Assembly: GCA_019914995.1 (NCBI GenBank)
Contig: CM034143.1
Coordinates: forward strand, 4,627,501-4,691,500
DNA: 64,000 bases
Direction: 5' to 3'
DNA from: Acanthochlamys bracteata
Taxonomy: Eukaryota > Streptophyta > Magnoliopsida > Pandanales > Velloziaceae
Each line of letters starts with the position of its first letter. Position 1 is the stretch's first letter. Under the pieces are notes generated by a model. That model saw nothing but the letters and a program-made list of their open reading frames with translations. It did no database searches and was not told the origin of the DNA. Positions 12,901 to 25,110 of the stretch are shown one piece after another. The translations under genes and the position numbers were made by a program.

Positions 12901-15770
12901 GAGTCCCTGATAATTAGCATGTAAGTATCCAATTAAAAAGTATGATTTTAAGACTCTAAATTGAAAAAATTGGAACTCTGTTCTTTTGCTAGAGATGCAA
13001 AGGTCAGTGGCAGGTGGAACACAAGTAGTTTCCTGTCAGGCTGGGATACATGAAAACATCATCGATATGCACTCCTGGATAAGTGATTGTCTTTTCAACA
13101 TAGTGAGTGTACTATGTTTAAATTCACTTTACTGTTGAATTCACTTAGGAAAAGCAAAATGGAAAATATAAACATAGAGAAAATAAATGACATTATGGTT
13201 CACTGAAGGAATCATTTTAACAGGATTCATCCCAGTACAAAGGCCAGAAGCATAGATAAACACATACACAAAGAAAGACAAACAAACTCACAAACAAGAA
13301 AGCATGCACCAAACATAACAGGATAGTGAAGTATTAGAAACTAAAGCTGGCTTTGTGGTTGAAGAATTCAGGGAATGGTGGAAATCAAAATCAGTTGTCG
13401 CTTATGATTTTGTGTTATGGAGACAAGAATGATGCATTATGCATCTTACAGATTTACAGGTCTGGTGATTTCAACCAAATATTAGGTGGAGGAAGTGATT
13501 GACGTCTTACTAATATTGCTTTACAAGCGACCTTGGCAATCCTTTGAATTGGGCCTTTTCTTCTTTATCCTAACAAACCGAAGCGTAGAGGTTGACTCCC
13601 ATTGTTTAGACACGACAAATGTGAGGATCAAGACCTCATGACTTATTTCTCATAGATACCATGAAGGATCCATGAATGTGACAATGTTCTCTGCAGTACA
13701 AAGGTTGGGCTTGTTATGAAAGGTCAAGTGTTGCCAACTAATCAGAAAAGATAGATGGCATCAATAAGCTCAAGAGATATTACGAAAGGTCAAATGTTGT
13801 CAACTAATCAGAAAAGATAGATGCCATCTAAAAGGCCCGAGAGATAATAAGCCTTAAATAGTTCTTGTTAATTCATATATTACTAAATCTCGGTTTCATT
13901 TTTGTGGTATACCCAAGCATCAAAAGTTGCAATTATATAACTCAATTAAACAGCATTATCATCATGATTTTCTGTTACCAGTTAGCTTTGACATTAAAGG
14001 GGATCCTTTCATTCTGAACCTTGTTAACTCATTATGAATATGCAAATGGACCATGAAATTTTTCTAAAAATCTTTAAAGAAAACCTAGATTCATATGTGA
14101 AATGTTTGACTTATCATCATTTCACTAAGGGTATTGTTTGGGCAATCTAATCAATCCATCATGGCATTCATAAACAAGTATACTTTACATTCTTTTCCTT
14201 ATTGAAGATGGGCACTATACTATGTTTCATGTGAAGTTTTTTACTTGCACACTCATTATAATAAAATTTTACGTTCAAGCAAATTATCGATAGCTGACTT
14301 AGTTTTGCCAGGCAAGATGGCATATACAATGAGATTATCCTCAATCAATCGTGAAGTGGAGATAATCTTAATCTGAATATCTATACGTCAATGATAATAA
14401 TGAGGTACAGTAAGTACTTCAAAAGAAGCGGGAGAATGCTAGGCTTGTACAATAGTTTTAAGAAGAAAGAGTGATATAAGGTGATAAGACGAAATGTCTC
14501 TAGAAATTCTAAAATCAGCAACATCATATTCTTACTAACTGGATACGAAAGGATCTCCTATTTCAATTTCACAATCCCCAACATGATTTAGATATTTAAA
14601 TTTTCCAATATATCAAGTAATGAACCTCTCAAAATGCATAACTGCATGCCAAGAATCTCCCTTGTCATTTCCGTACTTGCCGTGTCATCCGTACTTGCGA
14701 ATCTAGTTGGAGCTCGTGGAAGAGCAGTAAAAACCCTATTTGGATCAACCACTCTTCTCTCTGTAATCAGTCATTCCAATATAGAGATCTCTAGTATTCT
14801 GATTTTAGAGTACTGGTTATGACAAGCATAGCAAGTACTAGAACAGCAAAGATGTATAGCCATATTCTATACCTAAATAATTCATACTAACTCAAACATT
14901 CATTTTACATTGGTATTAATTCATCTACCCTGGCAACCACAGACACATATGCACACCCGCACCCACACCACCAATAGACTATCACACCTTAATACATATT
15001 ACCAGCTCAAAGTTTCTTAAAATTGGTTTAGATACTGCAAAAACTCACATAAGGATAACTCCCACAAATAGCTAAAGTATCAAATGATCCTCAAAGCTAT
15101 TACTAGAACATAAAGCTACAAAAGAAGGAAATAATTTAATCGCACACAAGCACAAACTTATCCTGTTGATTTTCCAAGAGTCCAGATCTATCTCGACCTG
15201 TCAGCAAATCGGATCAAGTTCTCAATCTAAAACCCAAATATAAGGTTCTTCAAAGACCAACCCAAAAGCATTGCCATAGTTAACTTCATAACCATTGACA
15301 TGACTACTGAGAGATCTTCCAAACAGAACAGATAAACCTTGCTTCCCAATGATACTTTTTCATATTGTATCATAGATCTCCCTCACAGAAAATGCTATCC
15401 ACAATCTACTCAGGATCTTCTCTGCAGATCCAATGAAAATATACATAGGGCAACTATCAGAATTTTGAAAAATCCTAAATCCAAGATAACAACATTAAAG
15501 ATATTTACAAAATAGTGGAAGATTCACTAAATAAATGTCTCAGAGACCACCATCTATCCAATTACGGCATAGTGAAAACTAATCAAGCTATCGATTCGGC
15601 AATCTAAAGAAATCAACTTATACGGAAAAAGAAGATCAGTAACTACACGAATTCTCCATCCAAAAACAATTTTAAAAAAACAATCGAAAGAAAAGATGTT
15701 AAACCGATTTTTTAAAAAAAAAAAAAGCAAAGATCGTTTGGTAGAAGGATCAAATTAAATTATTAATATC
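12901..15770. other. Unassigned region, possibly a non-coding transcript
   Basis: No conserved protein is visible on either strand. The composition is less AT-rich than true intergenic DNA in this window and resembles introns or a lncRNA. A 66-bp tandem duplication lies at 13718-13849. An open frame of about 35 codons at 13325-13430 (+) and a 62-codon frame at 14634-14822 (+) match no family I know and have no gene context. If the leftward promoter-like sequence at 15.8-16.0 kb is active, this would be the transcript body. Confidence 0.4.
13718..13849. repeat. 66-bp tandem duplication (two copies)
   Basis: Copies at 13718-13783 and 13784-13849 both begin GAAAGGTCAA and share ACTAATCAGAAAAGATAGAT, with scattered differences, so the duplication is not recent. 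No function inferred. Confidence 0.8.
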
Positions 15771-15946
15771 AACTTTACCTGATCAAGTTGCATGTAACCA
15801 TGGAGGATTCAATCACATAGAAAATTGCAAATATTGGAAAAGGTTTTATTTTTTGTTGAAATAATTATTAAAAGATTAGGTTTGCTTGTTACTGAAAGAT
15901 AAGAGGAAGAGAGAGGGACGCGCAGGAAGGATGAAAAAGAATTGCC
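15771..15946 (-). promoter_or_regulatory. Leader-like sequence of a possible leftward transcript
   Basis: On the minus strand, pyrimidine-rich leader-like sequence (CCCTCTCTCTTCCTC) is followed by a small frame ATG GTT ACA TGC AAC TTG ATC AG that ends exactly at a donor-like GTAAAG (near 15780). This would be a first exon encoding MVTCNLI. I could not find a convincing second coding exon to the left. A non-coding or poorly conserved RNA is equally possible. Confidence 0.35.
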
Positions 15947-15964
15947 GGCGGGAAATTTCCCGCC
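15947..15964. promoter_or_regulatory. Perfect palindrome of two back-to-back E2F-type sites
   Basis: GGCGGGAAATTTCCCGCC is its own reverse complement and contains the E2F consensus TTTCCCGC once on each strand. In plants such sites sit in promoters of S-phase and DNA-replication genes. Here the nearest candidate transcript is the unassigned leftward one, and no known cell-cycle gene is adjacent. The site is seen directly; its use is inferred. Confidence 0.6.
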
Positions 15965-17797
15965 TATTTTTCGACCTAGTTTTTAGAAACAACACTAGTG
16001 TGTGAGAAATAAACACTTGAGGGCACGCATGCAACCAATTTGTTATTCATCCATGCTCAGGCGGTTAGGCGACGTACGGGGTTGCTGAAAACAATAGAAT
16101 TTTTTAAGAATTTATTTTGAGAAATTAATGTATTTTCTTAATTTAAAATATATAAATATTATATTATATATATATATATATATTAAATAAAAATTATAAA
16201 GTCCTCTAAAAAATATTTTTTATGTTGAAAATGAGGGTTAGAAGTTTTGAATTGTTGAATATTTATTTTTATTAAATATTTTAAAGTTAATTTTTTAAAA
16301 CTTATTAAAAAATGAATTCATATCAAAATAAAACATATTCTTAATTAATGGCTAAATTTTACAATGTCAAAACTCAAAAGTAGATGCACTAGGTGAAATA
16401 CCATTATCCTACCCTACTTTTATTGCAAATGTGATTTCCAAATGCCCTTCTATTAGAGTTTATTTATCTATATTCTGAGTTTACTTTTTTTCAAACTCAT
16501 TTTTAATTTTTTACTCATTTCTAAAATAAAATAAATATAAAATTTAAACTATATTTTTTTTCCAAAAACTCATTTTAAAAATTTTCATTTTTAAATTTGC
16601 TTTTAATACAAATTAAATATAAAACTCACTTTAAACTCCAAATTTACTTCTATACATATTTATAGAGTATAAAAACAAATTTATACTGAAAAAAATTGCT
16701 TCAAATTTATCACAATTTATAACATTTCTTTCTTAGAGACAGCATGATAAAACTACATATTTATAGAATATTATATCACATGATTCTTTTCTCAAAATAT
16801 GTTGGTAAACTAGTATTTATATATATCATACCACATTAACTAATTATACAAAAATAAATTCAAAATAAATTTTTATAGTATAACTATTGCATTGATGGAT
16901 AAAATCTAAAACACGCTTTATAATCATAGTTATTGGCTAGAAAAAGTTGAAGTAAAAAACTTCCAAGGATAATTATGTATGTTTTATTTTAATAGAATGA
17001 CAAAAACAGTATTACAATAAATAGTAAAAAAGTATAAACAGTAAGAAATTAATAATTGTCTGTTTGGAATAGCTTACAAAATAAAACTTTTTTAAAGAGT
17101 TTTGTAGAAAACTTTTTACACTTTTAAAGAAATGAGCTTATACGCATGATTAATTGATAACGTACAATTTATCTGTAATTTTTAAAATTTTGAAAATATT
17201 TTTTTAAGACACCATACATGACTTTTCAAATTCAAAAAATATATACTTAGAATGGGATGCCAAAGATAATATGAAATATTCTGGAGTATTTTAAAAAAAT
17301 ATTTTTAGAACAAAAAAATTATTTAAACTTTTTGAAAATAAATTTTATTTTTTTATCTCAAAATAATTAAATGAATAATAATAAAATATCACGACGTAAA
17401 TTATCTTTGTATTTTAAAATTTTTTAAATTAAAAATATTTTTAAAATTTTTATAGAAAATATGAAATAAAAAATTTAGAAAAAAAAATTATAAGCAATGC
17501 CAAATGAACACTAATAATGATTTGGAACACTCTATCTTGACACATGATAGAACTTGTGTAAAGATTCTAAAAATAAAATTTTGCTTTTTATTTGAAATAT
17601 TTATTACGATAAAATTAATTTAACAAAAGTTAATGCATGTTATCAAATTAAATAAATAAATGAAATCCTACAAAATATCAAATCAACGCAAAAAAAAGAG
17701 GAGTTAGAGTTCCAAGAAGTCAGAAAAAATAATTTTTGATTATTTTCTTTCTGTTTTCTGTCAACTAACAAAAATTGATTATTGCTAATCTATTTAG

Positions 17798-17847
<50 letters not shown>

Positions 17848-18160
17848 TTGGACGAGATTTTAAAAGTCTCATGATGTTAGGAATCTTCAAAATCTGTATA
17901 TCTATATTTCTACATTACAAATATAGTTTCAAATACATTTATAAATATCTATGATAAAACCTGGTTGTTCAAACTACTTAAAAGCCAAGTAGAATGAATT
18001 GAATTGTTTAAATCTCCCCTCTCAAAATTTCTCTTTTTGCATTCAATTCCATAAAAATATAAGTATGCAAAAACCATGTACGTTAAGCTAGGAATCACGA
18101 GCATGTAGGGTAGCATTACAACCATGTTTCCTAATAGGATTATACTTTTCTTTTTAACAC
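15965..18160. other. AT-rich intergenic DNA
   Basis: No gene is visible. It contains a TA dinucleotide run near 16161-16182, the AAT/ATT palindromic microsatellite described separately, and A/T-rich MITE-like stretches around 17040-17510. Confidence 0.6.
17797..17849. repeat. Palindromic AAT/ATT microsatellite
   Basis: About eight AAT units pass directly into about nine ATT units, so the whole run is an inverted repeat that could form a hairpin or cruciform with arms of about 24 bp. It lies between genes. Confidence 0.85.
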
Positions 18161-18163
18161 TTA

Positions 18164-18309
18164 GGCTGTGTTCTTTTGCGTAATTGCGTGTGAAGTAACT
18201 TCCTATAAAATAATTTTTTTTTTAAAATGAGTTTTTGGAAGTAACTTATCACCAAAAAAAAAACAAATTTATAAGAAAAAGTTACTTTTGGGTGCAAAAG
18301 AATACACCC
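18164..18309. mobile_element. Tourist-type (PIF/Harbinger) MITE, 146 bp
   Basis: The ends are inverted repeats: left GGCTGTGTTCTTTTGCG; right, read on the other strand, GGGTGTATTCTTTTGCA (14 of 17 match). The element is flanked on both sides by TTA (18161-18163 and 18310-18312), the target duplication typical of PIF/Harbinger elements. It has no coding capacity and is non-autonomous. It lies downstream of the PPR gene. Confidence 0.7.
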
Positions 18310-18716
18310 TTATTTTAGATTATAGTTTAGCAGTTCGAACAAAGGGCACTTATCATGGAGTATAGAGAAAATAATATTCACAAAATTTTGTTAAGCAAAA
18401 AGCCAAATTAATTGTTTGGAGTTGTTCCCTTTTGCTTCTTTAAAAAGAGGTGTGCCCTTAAATCAGAATCGGATTCAGGAGCCAAAGTCCTAATTTTAAG
18501 ATGGAAAGAAAGAATTTTTACCTTCCTTATCACTTCAGGGAATATAGCTGGAGTATATTTCTTGTGTAGCATTCCTTACTCATTTACTCCTTTGATTTGT
18601 TGCTGTAAAATGGTATATGTAGAGTTCTTCCCTCATACGTCACCATGTCACCTTGAGTATAATAAAAGATAAGAACCAACTAGTGAGTACCTGTACTTTG
18701 GTTTGTGCAGTGCACA

Positions 18717-20732
18717 CTAACCGGTTTCAAGCCAACTCAAGCCAGGTCTTCTTTCCAGGCCCTTTTCTTCCAACAATCTCAGAGAAGTGCATGCATCGGA
18801 ATGACGATTTGCTGAAACATAAATATCAGCAAGCATCATGTAGTTTGCAGCATTCTCTGGATCCAAAAAGCACATCTGCCTAGAAGCTGCTTCACCAATG
18901 ACGAACTCTCCATAAAGTCTACAAGCACTAAGCAAAGTTCCCCAATGAGAAAGTTTTCTACAAGATCCCGGAACCTCATTCAACAGAAACTCATGCACCT
19001 CATGCAGATGTCCAGCTCGACAGAGAATATCAATCATGCAACCTATGTGCTCTTCACCAGGATCTAAGCCATAGTCCTGTCTCATGCAAGAAAACAATTT
19101 CTTTCCCTGCTCTACCCAACCAACGTGGCTACAAGCAGATAAAACGGCAAGAAAAGTAAAGGAATTGGGCAATACATCCCTTTCCCTCATGACCTGGAAC
19201 ATGTCAAGAGCCTCTTTTGCATTTCCATGCAATGCAAAAATTTTAATCATCAAGCTCCATGAGACAACATCCTTGTTCAGGGCTTCACTGAAGACTTTAC
19301 ATGCATCATCAAGTCTTCCGCACTTGCCATACATGTCTATAAGGGAATTGGCAATGGGTTGATCAAACCCAAACCCTGTTTTGATAATTTGTGCATGAGT
19401 TTCAATCCCTTGCCCTAAAAATGCAACCGAAGATAAAAGAGGAAGTAACAGCAAAAACGTAGCCGAATTTGGTGTAACAGCTCTTTTCCGCATTTCACGG
19501 TGTAGACCCAAAGCTGTATCCGTATCTTTTAGTTCTATGCATGCCTTGATCATTGTGTTCCACAATATTACATCAACTCCGCAATTGGGGAATTTGTCCA
19601 AATACTTCAAAGATTCCTCAATCTTCCCACTTTTTGTATACACATATATCAGTGAAGTTACCACAGATGCATCCAACATATATTCACTGCCTTTATGTTC
19701 TATGAACTTTTCCTGGATGAACTTACCTTTCCTCCAATCACCCAAATCAGCACAAGCAAGAAGCCCATTAATCAGTACTGGTCTGGTAGGTTTAATTCCT
19801 GCATTTAGAACCATATCCTCAAAGAGTTTGAGGGCTTTATCAGAATGTTGATGCTGCACATATCCGCCAATAATTGTACTCCATGAGACTGCATCTTTGG
19901 AGACCATCATATCAAATAAACATGCAGCCAAATCCAATCTACCGCAGTCTATATATGTTACCATCAATGAATTCAAAACGAGCAAATTTGCCCCAAATCC
20001 GACTTTGATGACATGAGCATGTAAAACCTCTCCATTCATTAGTAAACTTGAATTGCGACACCCTGAAAACAAGCTCACAAGGGTAGCCTCAGTAGGCTCA
20101 ATGGCATTGGTAAATCTCATGTCCTTAAACAAGTCCATAGCCTCACACATGGATCCTGCCTGTGAGTAACCTGATATCAGCGTATTCCAAGAGACGGCAT
20201 CTTTATCAGGCATAGCGTAAAAAATGCTTCGAGCATTTTCCATATCACCAATTTTGCAGTATAAATTAACAAGTGCAGTTCCAACCAGAATCCTATTACT
20301 ATACCCTCTGGCTTGAGCATGCTCTTCTACTGTACAACCTAGTTCGAAATCCATTGCATCAGTACAGGCAGTGATCACGAGATGGAATGTCTGTTCATCT
20401 GGCTCACACCAGGAACATGGGGTAATCATCTCTAGGTAAAGTTTGGTCACTGATTCTGGCATTCCAGTTTTAAGATATCCTCTGAAAAGGGAGTTCCACA
20501 CAAGGGGCTTCTTGGGTCTTTCAGACAATCCATCGAATACCTTGCGAGCACTCTCGCTGCGACCAAAGGTGAAGTATTTGTTTATCAGAAGAGTAGATAT
20601 ATAGAGATTGTTGCGCAAACCTGAGGATATTGTTAAGGCATGGTAACACTTCAAATGTTTGGGAGAATGAGAGCGGTTGCTGATTAAGTGAGCGAGGGTC
20701 TCCTTCAATTGTTGCCATGTCAATGTAATCAT
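18717..20732 (-). CDS. PLS-class pentatricopeptide repeat protein (E1 type)
   Basis: Single-exon gene for a 671-residue PPR protein, expected in mitochondria or plastids, where PLS-class PPR proteins bind specific RNA sites, commonly for C-to-U editing. Repeats fill most of the chain, with typical motifs such as DAVSWNTLISGYSQAG, DAVSWSTIIGGY, VILWNTMIKAC and DVVSWSLMIKIFALHGNAKE. The C-terminus YMMLADIYVSANRHSDA...GLERRPGLSWLETG is an E1-type motif and the protein ends there. There is no E2 and no DYW deaminase domain, so if it edits RNA it would need a DYW partner in trans. The first residues form no obvious transit peptide. The start is the first ATG of the open frame and no intron is needed. 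The editing target cannot be told from sequence. Confidence 0.93.
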   Translation of the reverse strand: MITLTWQQLKETLAHLISNRSHSPKHLKCYHALTISSGLRNNLYISTLLINKYFTFGRSESARKVFDGLSERPKKPLVWNSLFRGYLKTGMPESVTKLYLEMITPCSWCEPDEQTFHLVITACTDAMDFELGCTVEEHAQARGYSNRILVGTALVNLYCKIGDMENARSIFYAMPDKDAVSWNTLISGYSQAGSMCEAMDLFKDMRFTNAIEPTEATLVSLFSGCRNSSLLMNGEVLHAHVIKVGFGANLLVLNSLMVTYIDCGRLDLAACLFDMMVSKDAVSWSTIIGGYVQHQHSDKALKLFEDMVLNAGIKPTRPVLINGLLACADLGDWRKGKFIQEKFIEHKGSEYMLDASVVTSLIYVYTKSGKIEESLKYLDKFPNCGVDVILWNTMIKACIELKDTDTALGLHREMRKRAVTPNSATFLLLLPLLSSVAFLGQGIETHAQIIKTGFGFDQPIANSLIDMYGKCGRLDDACKVFSEALNKDVVSWSLMIKIFALHGNAKEALDMFQVMRERDVLPNSFTFLAVLSACSHVGWVEQGKKLFSCMRQDYGLDPGEEHIGCMIDILCRAGHLHEVHEFLLNEVPGSCRKLSHWGTLLSACRLYGEFVIGEAASRQMCFLDPENAANYMMLADIYVSANRHSDACTSLRLLEEKGLERRPGLSWLETG

Positions 20733-21748
20733 TCAGCTCAGATGAAGCTATTCAGAGTAACAAGGTCATGTTTCCTCTAAAACTTTAAAATGTATTTGTT
20801 TGCACCAGAGTAGACAAATTCGTACTTTTTAAAAACTCTACACGTATCTATTACCATTACCATTACATGGAGAATTTGAATCAACTAAATCATTTATTTA
20901 AAGAGTAAAAGGTTTAGGGCGCTTTTGAGAGATTGTTTTCCAAAATCACTTTTTTATTTGTTTAGTTTACCTATTTTAATATTGCGTATATTATATTTTA
21001 TAATATTTTATAAAATACAATTAAAATTTTTAAAAATTAGAAAAGTTGTATATCTAAGATCTTATTATTTATTTATTTTTATTAACTTTTTTATATTAAA
21101 AAAAAACTTATTTTTTAAAATAAATAAATTCTCTTTTAAAAGAAATCACTTTTATTAAGCATTTTTAGGGAGCGTTTGGGAGTGTTTATGAAATAAAATT
21201 TTTCTAACATAGAATATATTTTTGTTTATTTTGAAAAACGAGTTCTATTTTTTAACTTTAAAAAAAATAAAAAATATGTAATAAAAAAATCTTATTATGT
21301 AGAATTTTTTTTATACTTTCTAAATTTTTAAATAATTTTTTTAAAATACTTATAAAATATATATTAAAAAATATAAAATATAAAATTGAAAAGAAACGTT
21401 GGAAAAATGCTAAGCCAATTTGTTAATAGGAAATGAGGCTGTGGAGTGGAGACCACCTATCCGGTTCCATCCGTTGTTCTGCTAAGTGTTTCGATTCTAT
21501 TTTATTTCAAATAAATACTTCACGATTCTCAATAAATATTGCATAATATTTTACAAAATTTTAAAACATATAAAAAAATTATATATTATAAAGTTTTTAT
21601 AAATATAATTTTATTTTAAATAAAAAAATAAAACTTGTTTATTAAAAATTTTCTAAATTATTTATTTTATAAATACTTCGAAATGTTCATGATATTGGAT
21701 TTTATTTTTCACCTTAACCCATTCGATGGGATTCAGGGTCGCTTGAGA
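20733..21748. other. AT-rich intergenic DNA upstream of the PPR gene
   Basis: Contains the probable PPR promoter (right of 20732) but no clear TATA box. From about 21167 there is a MITE-like stretch. Otherwise nothing is recognisable. Confidence 0.5.
21167..21405. mobile_element. A/T-rich MITE-like element
   Basis: Begins AGGGAGCGTTTGGGAGTG and has the same A/T core (AAATATTTATAAAATATATA and neighbouring T-tracts, near 21330-21390) as the elements near 22.8, 52.5 and 62.3 kb. The right end is unclear. Classified by resemblance to those copies. Confidence 0.45.
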
Positions 21749-22301
21749 TAGGGGTGACAATTCGGATTCCTAGGTCAGTTTTGGATCGATCTATATAATA
21801 ATTGGATTAAAATTATTTAATCTTAATCCAACCTATTTATTTATATAGGTCAAAATTGTCAACTATAATCCAACCTATTTATAAATAGGTCAAATTCGGA
21901 TCGACCTATTTAATAATTAAAATTATTAAAATACAAATTATAAATATTAATTTTTAATAATAATATATAAAAATTATTAATTGTGATGTATATTTAAAAA
22001 GAAAAATATTAATTTTGACAAAATTTATAAATTAAATAAAAATTAGTTAAACTAAGATAAATTTAAAAATATATATAAATACAATTTAAATTTAAATTTT
22101 TTGCTATTATTTCCTAATTATTAAATAATATATACTATGTAAATAGTTAAACGGGTCAATTTCGGGTCAACTCGAATCCGATCCGAATCCATTTAAAATA
22201 TTCGGATCATTTTCGGATCGACCCGAAATCGACTAAGACTTAATTCGAACTCGATTTTTTCGGATCGGATTTTCGGATTGGGTCGAAATTTGCCGCCCCT
22301 A
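21749..22301. mobile_element. hAT-type non-autonomous element, 553 bp, with 8-bp target duplication
   Basis: Flanked by perfect 8-bp duplications GCTTGAGA (21741-21748 and 22302-22309). Ends are TAGGGGTGACAATT on the left and, read inward on the other strand, TAGGGGCGGCAAATT on the right. An 8-bp duplication with TAGGGGTG ends is characteristic of the hAT superfamily. The interior is AT-rich with GGATCGACC/CGGATCG-type motifs near both ends and no coding sequence. A related copy in opposite orientation lies at about 53180-53713. Confidence 0.8.
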
Positions 22302-22309
22302 GCTTGAGA

Positions 22310-25110
22310 TGCTCCAAAATAATGTGTTTTTGGGAAAAACTTTTAGCAAGGCTTTTGGAAAAAACGAACATGTCTAATTTTCGTTTAAATAATAATTAAA
22401 TTATAGATATAAAATATTATCCTTATCTTCTAAATTTTTTTCAAAAATAAAAATATTAAAATTTATTTTTTTGAGGGACAGTGCGTGTGTGTGTCTTTTT
22501 TTAAATAGGGTAAAACGCACTTATGAATATGTTTTGTTTTTTGAAATCTACTAATCGATCCACAAGCCCATCTCTTATGGGGGTGAGGTCCTGTGGGGGA
22601 TGGAGGAATTACTGCATATTGTAATTACATACATATCTAGGATATTGAATTTTAACCAAAGAGATAGTTAAATTTTATTCTTACTAATTTCATCATTCTA
22701 TATTTTGTAATGTGATTTCTGAATGAATCTTAACTATCTGATGATCAAATGATTCGACCATAAAATGCGTAATACAATGTGCAGTTAATTAATTATATAT
22801 AGAATGCGTTTGGTTCAGCTTTTAAAAAAATAATTTTTTAAGTTTATATTTTATATTTTTTAATATATATTTTATAAGTATTTAAAAAAATTATTTTAAA
22901 TTTTAGAAAGTGAAAATTTTTTTTACGTAATTAGATATTTTTATTACATATTTTTATATTTTTAGATAAAAAAATAAAATTCTTTTATAAAAAAACTCTA
23001 TTTTAGAAACTCTTACAAATACTCTCTAAGTAGAAATCATCCTCCAACAAAGAATTAAGAGCATATATTCGTAACTTAATTTCGTATAATTAAAAAATAA
23101 AAAATAAAGTTTTTAAAAGTATATTAAAAATAAAATCTAATTTTTATATTCTAATTATTTTTAAAATAAGTTAAAAATTAAAAATAAAACTATATCAAAA
23201 ATAGCAAATAAAAAATTAAATTTGAATTCTGTACATAGTACTGGAGTTATTATTATTTTTTTCAAATAAAATAATAAATATCTCTAAAATTTTAATTATG
23301 ATGTGAAAAATTAGAGTTACCAAATATTGAAACACGATGCTAAAGTTTTCATTTTGTAGTAATTGAATAGTCGACGACGTAAGAAGCTAAACTCCATACG
23401 TCAGCTGCCTCTTTAATTTTTATATCTATATTATTATTAAAGGTATGTTTGGTATTGCTTAATAACTTATTCCATCTTATTTTTAACTTTTTTGTTTCAT
23501 AAGAAAAATTTTACAGTATTTAAAAAGAATTTTAAAATTTTAAACAATATAAATAAATTGCAGATCATATTAATACATCTATATATTTTAAATTTTTTAG
23601 TTAAAAATACGTTCATTTACTACAAAAGCACATCAAAAGTTCATCTTTATCAAACATTTCTTATATTAAGTAATCCTAAACTACCTCTAAGTGGAAATAC
23701 AGTTAGCCTATTCTCCATGCTTTGGAATTTCTGTTTGGGAAATTAAATTGTTTTTCTTAAAATAAAATATTTTCTAAAAACTAATTTTAAAAATTATTTT
23801 TAGAAATGAGCTTATAAGTTTTTCATTTTAAAAAGTAAAATTATATATAAAATAACTTATAATTTATTTATATTTTTTAAAGTTGTGAAATTTTTTTATA
23901 ACACTATATAAGATTTTTTTAAAATAAAATATCAAAAAGAAGACAAAAAATAGTTCAGAATCATTCGCAAATAGCTCAGATATCTCTTCTATGAAGTCAT
24001 AATAAGCATTAACTTTTTTTTTCTTCCTCTCTTGAAATCATATAGTTTATGATACTATGGTTTTAGAGTATATAATTTTCAATTTGGACAGCTAAGGTTC
24101 TATATCCAATTTAATATATGTATTCTTTGCAAGTTCTTTTCAAATACCATCGAGCTCAAAAACTAAAGAAATTTTTGGAAAAAAATTGAAATTACACAGT
24201 TTAAAAATTTTGAAAATGTTTAATAATATATATTTTGAGAGAGAGAACAAGATTTATATTTGAAGGTCTGTGCGATAGTAGAGTAAGGTGATATTCGGCT
24301 GACGTTTTGAAGTGCTTACTATTTTAAATAAATATTTTGCAATACTAAATAAAATTTTTATAATATTTTATACTTTTTTTAAATATTCAAAAATTATATA
24401 TATATATTTTTGAAGATAAAAATGATCACGCTTTCGTTTTCCAAAAACATTTAAAATAATTTTATTATAAAAATAGTTTATTTTATAAGCACTACTGAAT
24501 GTACTTTAAAACTTCTAACGAATGGCTGGATCAAAAGATAGTATTCCTAATTCATGCACGTAAGTCAATGCCCAAAATTTAGAATTATAAATTCCTCATC
24601 TTAGAACCATGCACACAATTACGTCAAAAGTTTTTGTTGTTTAGATATATTATTCGACCCTATATCGAAACACTAAAATTCCATACAAATTTTAAGAAAT
24701 AAACTTTGAATCAATAATGACAGTTAAATCGCTGGAATATAAATACAGAATAACTAAAATAGGAATACATGAATGTTGACAGTAATTTGTTTTCTTTGTA
24801 TTTTCTCATAAACAAAAAATAATTAAATTCAATATTTTTACTGTGTTATTTTACAAAAAATGGGACTATTTTCTAATGAGTTACGTAGTATATTATGGTT
24901 AACCTATAAAGTTTAATTTTTTAGTCCATATCAATATCAAGATATTTATGCCAATTCAGATGATATAATTTTTTGTTTGTTGACTTATAAATCAGAAAAG
25001 TTATTTATATATTATTCATCCAAATATTCTAATATTACTGTTTCGAGTTTTTTAACTTATAAATTGAAAAAAATTTATCCACACAGTCCTGACAAAATAG
25101 TTTAGTTTTT
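22310..25110. other. AT-rich intergenic DNA with MITE-like stretches
   Basis: No protein is recognisable. A MITE-like A/T element that begins GAATGCGTTTGGTTCAGC spans about 22802-23030. Two further stretches, about 23443-23725 and 23726-23950, start with GTTTGG-type ends and may be related. Open frames here are low-complexity. Confidence 0.5.

Noticed and set aside
14634..14822. 62-codon plus-strand frame beginning MHNCMPRISLVISVLAV
   Set aside because: No relatives known to me, no neighbouring exons with matching phase; probably chance.
18412..18883. Plus-strand open frames overlapping the PPR 3' end
   Set aside because: Partly antisense to the PPR gene, no conserved protein, no typical start context.
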